A stretch of 64,000 nt of DNA from Lysobacterales bacterium (GTDB lineage Bacteria; Pseudomonadota; Gammaproteobacteria; Xanthomonadales; Ahniellaceae): the NCBI GenBank assembly GCA_016721845.1, contig JADKHK010000013.1, forward strand, positions 1,904,501 to 1,968,500, in the 5' to 3' direction. Numbering within the stretch: position 1 is the first letter of the stretch; each line of letters begins with the position of its first letter. Positions 1 to 8,564 of the stretch are shown here, piece by piece. The notes beneath the pieces are model-generated. The model ran no database searches. It saw only the letters and a list, made by a program, of their open reading frames with translations, and was not told the origin of the DNA. A program made the translations under genes and the position numbers.

Positions 1-777
1 CAGCGACAGCGCCGCGCCGTCGCGTTCGCGTTCGGAAGCATTGCGGTCCGGCACCTCCTCGAAGGCATGCAGCAGGTTCGCGCGCAGCGCCACGCGTTCA
101 CCGAGCGGCAGGTTGCTGTCCAGCGTCACGCGACGATAGGCATCGGTGCCGACGGCGGCTTCGAGTTCGTGGAAGTCGTAGTCGCCGGTGGCCTGCTTGG
201 TGATGCTGTTGATGGTGCCGCCCGACGCGCCGCGCCCGGCATAGGTCGAGTTCGGACCCTTCGAGATTTCCACCTGCTCGACCGCGAAGGTTTCGCGCAC
301 GGTCATGCCCGGATCGCGCAGTCCGTCGATGAACACATCGCTGCGCGCTTCCTGGCCGCGAATCACGTAACGGTCACCGAAGGCGTTGCCGTTCTCGCCG
401 GTGCCGATGGTGATGCCGGGCTGGGCGCCGACGATGTCGCGCAGGTCGGATTGGCCGGACTCCTTGATCTGCGTTCGGGTGATGATGCCGATCGTCGCCG
501 GCGTGTCGGCGATGTCCTGGGTGCGGCGACGGTCACCCGACACCTTGGCCTTGTACGGCGCGTTCTTCTCGGCGTAGGGATTGCTGTCGGCGGCGCGGTC
601 TTCGACGCGCAAGACGTCAAGCTCGACCGATTCCTCATCGTCGCTCGCGCCATCCTCTGCGATGGCGGGGCCGGCGATCAAGGCGGCACTGATACCGAGC
701 GCCAACAGGCGCGCGCCGGAAGTCGCGCCATCGCGCAGGCTGAGCGGACGAAGCACGGAGGCGGAACGTCGAGTCAT
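1..777 (-). CDS. TonB-dependent siderophore receptor, N-terminal part (cut by window edge)
   Basis: The first 259 residues of an outer-membrane TonB-dependent receptor; the rest lies beyond position 1. A signal peptide ends near residue 40 (AGPAIA before EDG). A TonB-box-like VELDVLRVED follows at about 51-60, then a plug domain with TPATIGIITR, RGQEARSDVFIDGLRD, VEQVEISKGPNSTYAGRG and GGTINSITKQA. This resembles the catecholate-siderophore receptor (Fiu/FhuE-like) branch. The ATG at 777 follows the tonB-like gene by 13 nt on the same strand, so the two probably form one operon. Iron-dependent control is inferred from the palindrome upstream of tonB. The exact substrate cannot be told from the plug alone. 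Confidence 0.9.
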   Translation of the reverse strand, partial: MTRRSASVLRPLSLRDGATSGARLLALGISAALIAGPAIAEDGASDDEESVELDVLRVEDRAADSNPYAEKNAPYKAKVSGDRRRTQDIADTPATIGIITRTQIKESGQSDLRDIVGAQPGITIGTGENGNAFGDRYVIRGQEARSDVFIDGLRDPGMTVRETFAVEQVEISKGPNSTYAGRGASGGTINSITKQATGDYDFHELEAAVGTDAYRRVTLDSNLPLGERVALRANLLHAFEEVPDRNASERERDGAALSL

Positions 778-790
778 GGGCAGGAAACCT

Positions 791-1648
791 TCAGTCGGTG
801 ATCAATGAAAAATCGATGGGCAAGGTCACGCTCAAACGACTGCGTTCGAGCGCCTTCGGAAATTTCGGCATCGGGTCGGCACGGCGCAGCACGTCGAGCG
901 CTGCGGCATCCAGCAATTCGATGCCGGCGCTGCGGTGCACGGCGGCACTCAGCAGGTGGCCGTCGCGATCAATCGCGAAACGCACCTGCACGATCCCTTC
1001 GAGCTTTTGTTTCTTCGCTGCCGCCGGATACACGCGATGACGCGCCAGCCACAGCATCAGTTCGCGCAGGTATTGCGACTGCGCGCGTTTGCCGCGTGCC
1101 GTCAGCGGTCGATCCGGCGCGGGCAGCGGCGGCGACGCCGGTGCATATGCGCTGGGCGGTTGCGGCGTGACTGCGGCGACGAGCGGCGGCGTCGGGACCG
1201 GTTCGGGCACAGCTTCCGGCAAGGGCAACCGGACGTCGGGCTCGGCCGGCGTCCGGGTTTCGACCCGCGGCACGTCAGCCACGACCGGCTTCGGCTGCGC
1301 CGCCGGCGGGGCAGGTGCAACCGGGACCGGCTCCGGTGCAGGTTGCAGAAACTCGATTTCCAGCGCATCGACCTCGGATTCACCCAGCGCGGTCGGCCGT
1401 TCGGGGTCCGCGGCGCCGAGCAGCAGCGCCAGAGCCAGCAGGTGCAGGGCGATACTGGCCGAGAGGCCCAACACGCGCGGTCCGTTCAAGCCGTTCGCCG
1501 TGACCGCCGGGGGGCGGCGCGACCATCCCGCCAGCGCTGCGGCCGGATCCTCGCCATCTCCCGCCACTGGCGCGGTCGCGGGTGGAAACGGCCATGCCGC
1601 TTCGACGTGGAGACTCAGATGGACCAAAGGTGGCAACGACATGATCAC
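791..1648 (-). CDS. TonB-family energy transducer
   Basis: A 285-residue TonB-like protein that would couple inner-membrane proton motive force to the receptor encoded next to it. About 55 cytoplasmic residues precede one transmembrane helix (about 58-80, SASIALHLLALALLLGA). A proline-rich stretch (about 100-185, many APAPP/PEPVP units) would span the periplasm. The C-terminal TonB domain (about 195-285) contains YPAAAKKQKLEGIVQVRF and DRDGHLLSAAVHRSAG. The cytoplasmic part is longer than in E. coli TonB. The start could also be the ATG two codons in (1642). No exbB/exbD genes are visible here, so it must borrow those from elsewhere. It is the first gene of the operon with the receptor. Confidence 0.88.
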   Translation of the reverse strand: MIMSLPPLVHLSLHVEAAWPFPPATAPVAGDGEDPAAALAGWSRRPPAVTANGLNGPRVLGLSASIALHLLALALLLGAADPERPTALGESEVDALEIEFLQPAPEPVPVAPAPPAAQPKPVVADVPRVETRTPAEPDVRLPLPEAVPEPVPTPPLVAAVTPQPPSAYAPASPPLPAPDRPLTARGKRAQSQYLRELMLWLARHRVYPAAAKKQKLEGIVQVRFAIDRDGHLLSAAVHRSAGIELLDAAALDVLRRADPMPKFPKALERSRLSVTLPIDFSLITD

Positions 1649-1659
1649 ATTCGCTAAGA

Positions 1660-1697
1660 CAAATGCGATTCAATCGTATTTGCATCTATTTCGTCAA
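1660..1697 (-). promoter_or_regulatory. Fur-box-like palindrome and promoter for tonB-receptor operon
   Basis: Positions 1660-1682 form an inverted repeat, CAAATGCGATT-C-AATCGTATTTG, with 11-nt arms, one mismatch and centre at 1671. It lies 12 nt upstream of the tonB start. A -35-like TTGACG is at 1697-1692 on the minus strand, which places the -10 inside the palindrome, as expected for a repressor operator. The location before a TonB/receptor pair and the ATT-N-AAT core suggest Fur, but the match to the classic Fur consensus is only partial. Confidence 0.5.
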
Positions 1698-1751
1698 GTC
1701 GCCGTGTCCGCCATGGGGTACGGCTTGATCAGTCCGGGCGATGAAGGGCAA

Positions 1752-3038
1752 TCAACGGAAGCGCAAGCGCGCCACGGCGCCGCGGGTTTCTCCCGGCGAC
1801 AAGCTGACGGTCCAGCCGTACAGATCACACAACCGTTTGACGATGGCGAGGCCCAGACCCGCACCTTTTCCACCCGCACCGTCGCCACGCACGCCGCGCG
1901 CGAACAGGCGTTCGGCATCCTTGGCATCGATGCCCGGCCCTTCGTCCTCGACGCGCACGCCATTGGCCTCGACGATCACGCGGATCTCGCCCTGCGGGGT
2001 ATAGCGAATTGCATTGCCGATCAAATTCGCCAACGCCACCGAGAGCACGGCGGCCGGCGCATCGACGGCCACCGCGTCACCGCCGACGCGCGACACCGTC
2101 ACGTCCAGCGGCTTGGTGCCGATCTGCGCACGCTGGGTTTCGACGACCTGGTCGACCACGGCGACGACATCGGTCGCCTCGGCATGGGCCGGGGCCTGAC
2201 GTTCGTTGCGCGAGAGCAGCAGCAATGCTTCGATCAATTCATTCGACTGCCGGGCAGCGCGATCGATGCGAAGCAGGCGCTGCCGCGTCTTCTCGGGCAG
2301 ATCGTTCTGCGCCAGCAACAATTCCGCGGCACCGCGGATCACCGCGATCGGCGTGCGCAGTTCGTGCGAGACGTCGGCATTGAATTCGCGATCGCGGATC
2401 ACCAGCTCGGTCAACTTGGCCGAATAGTCGTCGAGTGTCGCCGCGAGCTGACCGACCTCGTCGTTGGCGAAATGCGGCGCCAGATCCTCGGGGCCGCCGC
2501 CCTTGCCGAATTGCGACAGGCGCGCGGCGAGATCGGCCACCGGACGCATCACCCGCGATGCCGACCAGAATGCGATCAAGGCGGACAGCCCGGCAAACAC
2601 GAACACGACGATCACCAGACCCCAGGTCAGGCGATTGCGCAGGCGCAGCTCGTGCGAGATGTCGTACTGCAGGAAGTACCAGGTACTGCCGGTCTTGCGC
2701 ACCGCCAACTTGTAGGCGACCGGCCCGCCGCTCTGGGCATCGTCGGTGATCGTGTACACACCGTCGGACAGGTCGCGCCATTTCAGCGGCACGTTCGCGC
2801 GCTTGCGCTCGGAGAACGAAAAGCCCTCGATCCGCGAAAATGCGGGCTGCGCGTTCGGATCACGTTCCAGCGCGCGCGCGTGGTTCTCCAGTTCGAAACT
2901 GAGCTGGCGCCCGATCAGCTGATCTTCGAGATAACCGCGCAACAGCACGGCCGACAGCGCGAACGCAGCCGTCAGCAGGCTGCCGAACAGGAAGAACGAC
3001 AGGATGATTCGGCTTCTAAGCCGGCGTCGATACCGCAT
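1752..3038 (-). CDS. Two-component sensor histidine kinase
   Basis: A 428-residue membrane histidine kinase. TM1 is about 10-33, a periplasmic sensor region of about 105 residues follows, and TM2 is about 140-158. Next come a HAMP segment, a HisKA domain with the phospho-acceptor His225 in DVSHELRTP, and an HATPase_c domain with N, G1 and G2 motifs (NLIGNAIRYTP, VEDEGPGID, GAGLGLAIV). Its start overlaps the end of the response-regulator gene by 23 nt, so the pair is co-translated. The architecture is that of PhoQ/EnvZ-class kinases. The stimulus is not evident from the sensor region. Confidence 0.93.
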   Translation of the reverse strand: MRYRRRLRSRIILSFFLFGSLLTAAFALSAVLLRGYLEDQLIGRQLSFELENHARALERDPNAQPAFSRIEGFSFSERKRANVPLKWRDLSDGVYTITDDAQSGGPVAYKLAVRKTGSTWYFLQYDISHELRLRNRLTWGLVIVVFVFAGLSALIAFWSASRVMRPVADLAARLSQFGKGGGPEDLAPHFANDEVGQLAATLDDYSAKLTELVIRDREFNADVSHELRTPIAVIRGAAELLLAQNDLPEKTRQRLLRIDRAARQSNELIEALLLLSRNERQAPAHAEATDVVAVVDQVVETQRAQIGTKPLDVTVSRVGGDAVAVDAPAAVLSVALANLIGNAIRYTPQGEIRVIVEANGVRVEDEGPGIDAKDAERLFARGVRGDGAGGKGAGLGLAIVKRLCDLYGWTVSLSPGETRGAVARLRFR

Positions 3039-3708
3039 CCGGATCGCTCAAGCTGTAACCGATGCCATGCCGCGTGTGGATCAGCGCCTTGCCGAAAGGC
3101 TTGTCGATGGCCGCGCGCAGGCCGTGGATATGCACACGCAGCGAATCGCTGTCGGGCAACTCTTCGCCCCAGACACGCAGTTCGAGTTCGCGCCGGGTCA
3201 CCACCGACGGCGAGGACTCCATCAGGCATTGCAGCAGCTTCAGGCCAATCGGGTTCAGCGTGATCGATTTGCCGCCACGCGCGATCTGCAGCGTGTCGAG
3301 ATTGAAGTTCAAGTCACCGACGCTCAGCACGCGCGAACTCGGCACCCGACCGCGCTTGCCGAGCACATTCAGGCGCGCTTCGATTTCCTGCAGCGAGAAG
3401 GGCTTCACCATGTAGTCGTCGGCCCCGCTGTCGAATCCCGCGAGCTTCTGGTCGAGTGCGTCGCGCGCCGTCAGCATCAGCACCGGCGTGTGTCGATGCG
3501 ACTCGGCGCGCAGACGCTTGCACACCTGCAGTCCGTCCATGCCGGGCAAGGTCAGGTCGAGCACGATCACGTCGAACGGCTCGCGCAAGGCGAGATTGAG
3601 GCCGCTGACGCCGTCGCCGGCGAAGTCGACGACGTGGCCCTTGTCCGCCAGATAGTCGCCGAGATTGGCGGCGAGGTCGGAATTGTCTTCGATGACGAGG
3701 ATATGCAT
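3016..3708 (-). CDS. OmpR/PhoP-family response regulator
   Basis: A 230-residue DNA-binding response regulator, partner of the overlapping histidine kinase. The receiver domain (1-115) has the acidic pocket ED at 7-8, phospho-acceptor Asp51 in VLDLTLPGMDG and the conserved lysine in MVKPFS. The C-terminal winged helix (about 130-225) has GLKLLQCLMESSPSVVTR and VHIHGLRAAIDKPF, typical of the OmpR family. It is the first gene of the pair. A strong terminator between it and rimK separates the two operons. Confidence 0.94.
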   Translation of the reverse strand: MHILVIEDNSDLAANLGDYLADKGHVVDFAGDGVSGLNLALREPFDVIVLDLTLPGMDGLQVCKRLRAESHRHTPVLMLTARDALDQKLAGFDSGADDYMVKPFSLQEIEARLNVLGKRGRVPSSRVLSVGDLNFNLDTLQIARGGKSITLNPIGLKLLQCLMESSPSVVTRRELELRVWGEELPDSDSLRVHIHGLRAAIDKPFGKALIHTRHGIGYSLSDPDAVSTPA

Positions 3709-3752
3709 GGGCCAAGGATAGGGGTGCGGCGGACGAATCCGGAAGAGGCACC

Positions 3753-3793
3753 AAAGAAAAAGCCCGAGGAGGTTCTGAGAACCGCCTCGGGCT
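3753..3793 (-). terminator. Rho-independent terminator downstream of rimK
   Basis: A 15-bp stem with one mismatch (AGCCCGAGG-GGTTC arms, 3761-3775 and 3779-3793) and a 3-nt loop. On the minus strand it runs into a T-rich tract (TTTTCTTT, 3760-3753). It ends transcription coming from rimB-rimK before the response-regulator gene. Confidence 0.85.
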
Positions 3794-3896
3794 CAAGCTA
3801 CTGCCCCGATTACCGTAATCTGCTCGCCATCCGGTTGGAAGGAGTGTGTGCAGGTCTTGGTGGAGGCATCCTAGGTCGCCCGGGATTAAATCGATG

Positions 3897-4910
3897 TTAA
3901 GCGCGCGAACGCCGTTTTGTCGCCGATTTCTTCACTGTCTTCATGGCCTTGCCGGTGTTCGCAGGGACTGCAGCACTGGCGCGGGTCGCCTTCTGCGGCA
4001 GCGTGACGCGGCGACGTTCAGCGCGCGTTTCGGCTTGCCGCACGCGGCGTTCAAGGTAGGCGATGATTTCACCCGCGACGTCGATGCCACTGGCCGCTTC
4101 GATCCCTTCGAGCCCGGGCGACGAATTCACCTCCAGCACCAGCGGTCCGCGCTTCGCACGCAGCAAGTCGACGCCGGCAATGCCCAGACCCATCACCGCA
4201 GCGGCGCGAATTGCGGCATCGGCCTCCGCCGGCGTGAGCCGGGTGGCTTCGGCACTCCCGCCACGATGCAGGTTCGAGCGGAATTCACCGGCCTTGGCCT
4301 GGCGCCGCATGGCCGCGACCACCTTGCCGCCGACGACGAAGCAGCGCACGTCCGCACCCTTGGCCTCGGCGATGAATTCCTGCACCAGAAAGTTCGCGTA
4401 CAGACCGCGGAAGGCCTCGATCACCGAGCGCGAACCGGACTGGCTCTCGGCCAGCACCACGCCCTGCCCCTGGGCACCTTCGACCAGTTTGATCACGTGC
4501 GGCGGCTTGCCGAGCATGGCCAGCAGGTCGGTGGTGTCGTCCGGGTTGTCGCCGAACACCGTGCTCGGCAAGCCGAGTCCCTGCTGCGCCAGCAACTGCA
4601 GGCAGCGCAGCTTGTCGCGGGCACGCAGCACCGCGTCGGACTTGTTCGGCGTGAACACGCCCATCATCTCGAACTGGCGCAGCACCGCCGTACCGTAGCG
4701 GGTGATCGATGCGCCGATGCGCGGGATCACCGCATCGAATGGATGCAGGTCCTTGCCCTTGTAATGCATCTCGAAGCGACCGGCATCGATACGCATGTAG
4801 CAACGCAGCGGATCGAGCACGCGCACGGTGTGATGGCGCTCGCGCGCGGCCTCGATCAGCCGATGCGTGGAATAGAGCCTGCTGTTGCGCGACAGAATCG
4901 CGATCTTCAT
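3897..4910 (-). CDS. rimK: RimK-type alpha-L-glutamate ligase
   Basis: A 337-residue ATP-grasp ligase that adds glutamates to the C-terminus of ribosomal protein S6. The N-terminal domain opens with MKIAILSRNSRLYSTHRL. The ATP-grasp core has VIKLVEGAQGQGVVLAES, FLVQEFI, GADVRCFVVGGKVVAAM and the metal-binding LVLEVNSSPGLEGIE. The protein is longer than the usual 300 residues because of a Lys/Arg/Ala-rich tail after about residue 295 (AMKTVKKSATKRRSRA). Its ATG overlaps the stop of the rimB-like gene by 4 nt, matching the rimBK arrangement of pseudomonads. It could modify another substrate, but the family assignment is firm. Confidence 0.92.
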   Translation of the reverse strand: MKIAILSRNSRLYSTHRLIEAARERHHTVRVLDPLRCYMRIDAGRFEMHYKGKDLHPFDAVIPRIGASITRYGTAVLRQFEMMGVFTPNKSDAVLRARDKLRCLQLLAQQGLGLPSTVFGDNPDDTTDLLAMLGKPPHVIKLVEGAQGQGVVLAESQSGSRSVIEAFRGLYANFLVQEFIAEAKGADVRCFVVGGKVVAAMRRQAKAGEFRSNLHRGGSAEATRLTPAEADAAIRAAAVMGLGIAGVDLLRAKRGPLVLEVNSSPGLEGIEAASGIDVAGEIIAYLERRVRQAETRAERRRVTLPQKATRASAAVPANTGKAMKTVKKSATKRRSRA

Positions 4911-5491
4911 GTGCTGCCACCCGACTTGCGCCTGCGTCCACGCGGTTTGTCGCCGAGCTCGAAAGATCGTGCCGGATCGACAATGATGCGGCCGGCCAAC
5001 GCGGTCCGGCCGAGCAGCATCGGAAACATCATGCCATGACGATTGGTCAGATTCGTTTCGATCTCGAAGGCCGCGTCGCCGATGCGCACGTGTGTGCGGA
5101 TGAACGGACGCAATGCCGAACTGCCGCCGGAGTCGGTGACCTTGCGCCGATCCGCGAGCGGGGCTTCGAACCAGCGCGCGCGACGCCCGGAACGGGTCTC
5201 GGCATCCAAGGCGAATCGCACCCAGGTCGCGCCGTCATGCAGGAATTCCTCGATCGCTTCGACATGCAGGCTGGACGATCGCGCGCCGGTATCCAGCTTG
5301 ACCTTGATCGCCACGCCGCCGAAGTCCGGCAGTACCAGCCATTCGCGCCAGCCCAGCACCCGCGGTGGCTGCAGCCCGGTGACCGCTTGCGAAACTGCCG
5401 ATGTCACGATGCCCGTCCGCACGACCTTGGGGCGCGCACCTTGGCGCGGCGAACCGGTCGCGTCAATGCCGCAGCGCATGACCCAGGTCAA
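4907..5491 (-). CDS. rimB: RimB-like retropepsin-type protease
   Basis: Up to 194 residues. The fold is marked by KVKLDTGARSSSLH (aspartyl-protease-like DTGA), RRKVTDSGGSSALRPFI and FPMLLGRTALAGRIIVDPARSF. This is the family often labelled ATP-dependent zinc protease (DUF785), known as RimB when next to rimK, where it affects S6 glutamylation. It overlaps rimK by 4 nt (ATGA). The N-terminus is uncertain: conserved sequence begins at VLGWREWLVLP, so an inner start such as GTG at 5407 (166 residues) may be the real one. Confidence 0.82.
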   Translation of the reverse strand: MTWVMRCGIDATGSPRQGARPKVVRTGIVTSAVSQAVTGLQPPRVLGWREWLVLPDFGGVAIKVKLDTGARSSSLHVEAIEEFLHDGATWVRFALDAETRSGRRARWFEAPLADRRKVTDSGGSSALRPFIRTHVRIGDAAFEIETNLTNRHGMMFPMLLGRTALAGRIIVDPARSFELGDKPRGRRRKSGGST

Positions 5492-5557
5492 TCGCCGGAG
5501 CGGTCTGGCTTGAACACTTGCCGGCGATCACCCATGTTGCCGAGAAGGGGGATAGGC

Positions 5558-6592
5558 ATGACGACCGGATCGGCGCCGGAGCAACCACTGAACGAACGCT
5601 TGCGTGCCATCGCTGCACGCATGGCGCCCGTCCTGCTCGGATTCGATCTCGCCGCCAGCGAACGCCTGCAGCAACACCGCGTGCTCAGGCAGCGACTGGT
5701 GAGCATGGCGGTGATCGTCACCATCGGCCTGCTCGCCTGGATACCGATCGACCTGCAGACCTTGCCGACGCCAGTGGCGTCGCATCTGCTGGGCCTGCGC
5801 CTCGGACTCGGCGCACTGGTGTTGCTGATCGCATGGACGCAACACGGCGCGACACGCCTGCCCCCCGTCGTCGCGATCGCGCTGTTCATTGCGCTGCAGG
5901 CCGTCGGTTTCGCCTGGATGGAGGCCGAAATACCGAAAAATGCCGACCCTTTGCTGCGCCTCGGCTATGGCCTCTTCCCGTTCATCATCGCTGCGCAGAT
6001 CGCGGTGTTTCCACTGCCGCTGGCGGTCACGCTGACGCTGTCGGCTCCCGCGATCGGCCTGTTGCTGCTGCTGCTCGACCTGATGCGCGCACGCAACGAC
6101 GCCGCCCATGATGGCCTGACCGGGCTTGCGAACCGCCGCAGCGCGATGGCGAGGCTGGCGGCCGAAATCGCGCAAGCGCAACGACGAAAACAGTCCCTGG
6201 CGCTGCTCGCGCTCGATCTCGATCACTTCAAGCAGGTCAACGACCGGCATGGACATGCCGCCGGCGACCGGGTCCTGATCGAATTTGCGGCCACCTTGCG
6301 CGACAGCCTGCGCCAGGGCGACCTGGGCGCGCGCGTCGGTGGCGAGGAGTTCATTGCGATCCTGCCGCAGACCGACCGAGAGGCGGCCGCGATCGTTGCC
6401 GAGCGCATCCGCGAACGCTGCGAAGCCCTGCAGGTTCGCCGCGACGACGGCGTCGTGATCCGCTTCACCATCAGTATCGGACTGGCCATGCTCGACGGCT
6501 CGGACGTCACCGGATCACTGCTCGCCCGGGCCGATGTGGCGCTGTATCGCGCCAAGCGCGAGGGCAGGAATCGAGTCGCGCTTGCAGGGTGA
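5558..6592 (+). CDS. Membrane diguanylate cyclase (GGDEF)
   Basis: A 344-residue protein with about five membrane segments (roughly 50-65, 77-93, 104-120, 138-157, 160-175) followed directly by a GGDEF domain (about 180-344). The active-site motif is GGEEF at 261-265. The inhibitory I-site RQGD lies at 252-255, five residues upstream, so it should make cyclic di-GMP with product feedback. Other GGDEF marks are HDGLTGLANRR and LDLDHFKQVNDRHGH. The ATG at 5558 was chosen because AGGGGG (5546-5550) sits 7 nt before it; an in-frame ATG at 5534 is possible. It is divergent from rimB and ends 1 nt before the convergent tRNA gene. Confidence 0.92.
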   Translation: MTTGSAPEQPLNERLRAIAARMAPVLLGFDLAASERLQQHRVLRQRLVSMAVIVTIGLLAWIPIDLQTLPTPVASHLLGLRLGLGALVLLIAWTQHGATRLPPVVAIALFIALQAVGFAWMEAEIPKNADPLLRLGYGLFPFIIAAQIAVFPLPLAVTLTLSAPAIGLLLLLLDLMRARNDAAHDGLTGLANRRSAMARLAAEIAQAQRRKQSLALLALDLDHFKQVNDRHGHAAGDRVLIEFAATLRDSLRQGDLGARVGGEEFIAILPQTDREAAAIVAERIRERCEALQVRRDDGVVIRFTISIGLAMLDGSDVTGSLLARADVALYRAKREGRNRVALAG

Positions 6593-6593
6593 C

Positions 6594-6667
6594 TGGAGCG
6601 GGTGAAGGGAATCGAACCCTCGTCAGTTGCTTGGGAAGCAACAGCTCTACCATTGAGCTACACCCGC
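6594..6667 (-). tRNA. tRNA-Gly (anticodon CCC)
   Basis: A complete cloverleaf on the minus strand: 7-bp acceptor stem GCGGGTG/CACCCGC, D arm with AGCTCAATGGTAGAGCT, a GTTGC/GCAAC anticodon stem around loop TTCCCAA (anticodon CCC), and a T arm GAGGGTTCGATTCCCTTC. Discriminator T is followed by an encoded CCA (6596-6594). It reads glycine GGG codons. The 3' end abuts the stop codon of the diguanylate cyclase gene. Confidence 0.96.
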
Positions 6668-6747
6668 TTCGCACCGGCATTATCGTGACAAGTCCGACAC
6701 CAGCGCAATGACTTGGCGGCGCTGCTGTCCGCGGCCAGAATGCGGCC

Positions 6748-7851
6748 ATGCCCTTGCTGCTACGCGTCGTCCTGCTGCTGTTCTTCGCCGTCCCGGTCCA
6801 TGCGGTCGAATGGTCGACCGTGGTCAGTCCGCGCGGGCAATTGTTTCCTTCGCTGGTGTTGGCGACCGCGAACATGCCTGGGCCGGCACGTCCGAAATCC
6901 ACGGTGATCGGCGATCCCAGCGGACTGATCGGCGTACGCGTGCGCGCCGAGCGCGACAACCAGCCGGTGCGCGTCACCATCAAGCTGCCGGGCTGGCTGC
7001 GCGAATCGTCGCTGGATGTGCGCCTGGCCAAGGCCGGAACGATGTATTCGCTGTATCCCGTGCTCGAGTGGGAGTTTGCGTTGCTGCGCGATTTCGACCA
7101 TGCCGCACCGGAAACCATCCGCTTCGAACTGCAACTCGACGACCGACCGAGCGAGAGCAAGGTCGAGCGCGTGCGCCTGCATTCGATCAATGAAGCGCCG
7201 TACTTCGTGCAGGACGACAAGCGACCGACCAATCTCGCCTGGATGTTCGCGGCTTATGTCGACGAGGATCATCCGCAGGTTCGGCGCATCGTCAGCGAAG
7301 CACTGAAAAACGGCGCTGTGAAGCGCTTCGACGGTTACCAGTCCCGCGATTCAAAACAGGTGATGAAGCAGGTCTATGCGGTGTGGCGCGCATTGCGCAG
7401 CCGCGGCATCCGCTACAGCTCGATCACGCGCACCGGCAACGGCAAATCCGAAGTCCTGTCGCAGCACGTTCGCTTCATCGACGAAAGCTTCGGCAACGCC
7501 GAAGCCAACTGCGTCGACGGCACCGTCCTGCTGGCTGCAGTCCTGCGCAAGATCGACCTGAACCCGGCCCTGGTGATGGTGCCCGGACACATGTTCCTGG
7601 CGTTCGAGCTCAGCCCCGGCGGCGAGCGCAGCTATCTCGAGACCACGCTGATCGGCGATGGGCTCCCCGCCAAGGGCAAGGAATCCGACGACGCCGCCTT
7701 CGCCAACTTCCGCCGCGCCAGCGAACGCGGTCACGCGCTCTTCCAGAAGTCGCGCGCGAATTTCAGCGACCGCAGCAAGCCCGAGTACCAGATCATCGAT
7801 ATCGGCGCCGCCCGCGACCTCGGCGTCGTGCCGATCGGCGCGAGGCGTTAA
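6748..7851 (+). CDS. Secreted transglutaminase-like protein
   Basis: A 367-residue protein with a signal peptide (about 1-19, LLFFAVPVHA). The N-terminal half (20-170) looks like a beta-rich domain with no motif I recognise. The region about 190-330 has the pattern of transglutaminase-like cysteine proteins: Cys255 in NAEANCVDGTVLLAAVLR, His281 in PGHMFLAFEL, and a possible third catalytic acid in YLETTLIG. It therefore probably has a papain/transglutaminase fold acting in the periplasm or outside the cell. It is followed 9 nt later by a secreted HAD protein, so the two may be co-transcribed. No clear Shine-Dalgarno precedes the ATG. Confidence 0.7.
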   Translation: MPLLLRVVLLLFFAVPVHAVEWSTVVSPRGQLFPSLVLATANMPGPARPKSTVIGDPSGLIGVRVRAERDNQPVRVTIKLPGWLRESSLDVRLAKAGTMYSLYPVLEWEFALLRDFDHAAPETIRFELQLDDRPSESKVERVRLHSINEAPYFVQDDKRPTNLAWMFAAYVDEDHPQVRRIVSEALKNGAVKRFDGYQSRDSKQVMKQVYAVWRALRSRGIRYSSITRTGNGKSEVLSQHVRFIDESFGNAEANCVDGTVLLAAVLRKIDLNPALVMVPGHMFLAFELSPGGERSYLETTLIGDGLPAKGKESDDAAFANFRRASERGHALFQKSRANFSDRSKPEYQIIDIGAARDLGVVPIGARR

Positions 7852-7860
7852 GGTGTCGAC

Positions 7861-8532
7861 ATGCACCTGATTTGCAAACGGATCGTCATCGCCATCGCTG
7901 CCTGGGCAGGCACGGGTGTTGCGCATGCGGCCTGCCCGCGCGCCGTGTTCTTCGATCTTGGCGACACGCTCGTTCAAGCCGGCCCCGGCGGCCTGTTCGT
8001 GGTCAAGCCCGGTGCCCAGGCCATGGTCGACCGGCTGCAGGCGAACGGCACTCGCGTGGGCGTGATCACCAACGTGCCCGCCGGTTTCACCCGCCCGCAA
8101 CTCGACGCGCTGCTGGCCGACCCCGCCTTCCTCAATGAATTCGAAGTCGTGCTGATGTCCTCGCAAGCACCGGCGCCGAAGCCGAATCCGGCGATCTACA
8201 CGCATGCCCATGGGCTGCTCGCGAACCCGCCGTCGATCACCGAGACGGCCTTTGTCGGCGAGACCCTGTCCGAAATCGCCAATGCGCAGAATGCGCCGAC
8301 CAGCGGTGCCCGCGCCGCCGGCATGATCGGCATTCACCTTTCCGGCAATGCCCCGAGCGCACTCGCCGACTTCACGATTCCACCCACCGACCTGGCGCAA
8401 CTGGTGACCTTGATCGAAGACCAATGCCGGCTGCACGCGGATGGCTTCGAAGCCGCTGCGCGCGCCGCAGTCGCCGCCGCAGTCACATCCCGCGACACGC
8501 TTGTGCGCTCGCCGGAGCCGATGCGAGACTGA
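7861..8532 (+). CDS. Exported HAD-superfamily hydrolase
   Basis: A 223-residue haloacid-dehalogenase-like protein with a signal peptide (about 1-23, WAGTGVAHAA). Motif I is FFDLGDTLV: the nucleophile Asp is present, and the second Asp is shifted as in the DLGDT subgroup. Motif II is likely GVITNV, motif III the lysine in APKPNPAIY, and motif IV FVGETLSEI, which is weaker than the usual GD-DxxxD. A periplasmic HAD phosphatase is less common than a cytoplasmic one. It follows the transglutaminase-like gene closely on the same strand. Confidence 0.75.
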   Translation: MHLICKRIVIAIAAWAGTGVAHAACPRAVFFDLGDTLVQAGPGGLFVVKPGAQAMVDRLQANGTRVGVITNVPAGFTRPQLDALLADPAFLNEFEVVLMSSQAPAPKPNPAIYTHAHGLLANPPSITETAFVGETLSEIANAQNAPTSGARAAGMIGIHLSGNAPSALADFTIPPTDLAQLVTLIEDQCRLHADGFEAAARAAVAAAVTSRDTLVRSPEPMRD

Positions 8533-8564
8533 TTCGCGATTCATCGACTGGAGGCGACGACGCG

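Noticed and set aside
1089..3263. A 724-codon plus-strand open frame
   Set aside because: It is antisense to tonB and the histidine kinase. High G+C makes long stop-free shadows; the product is Arg/Ala-rich with no domain.
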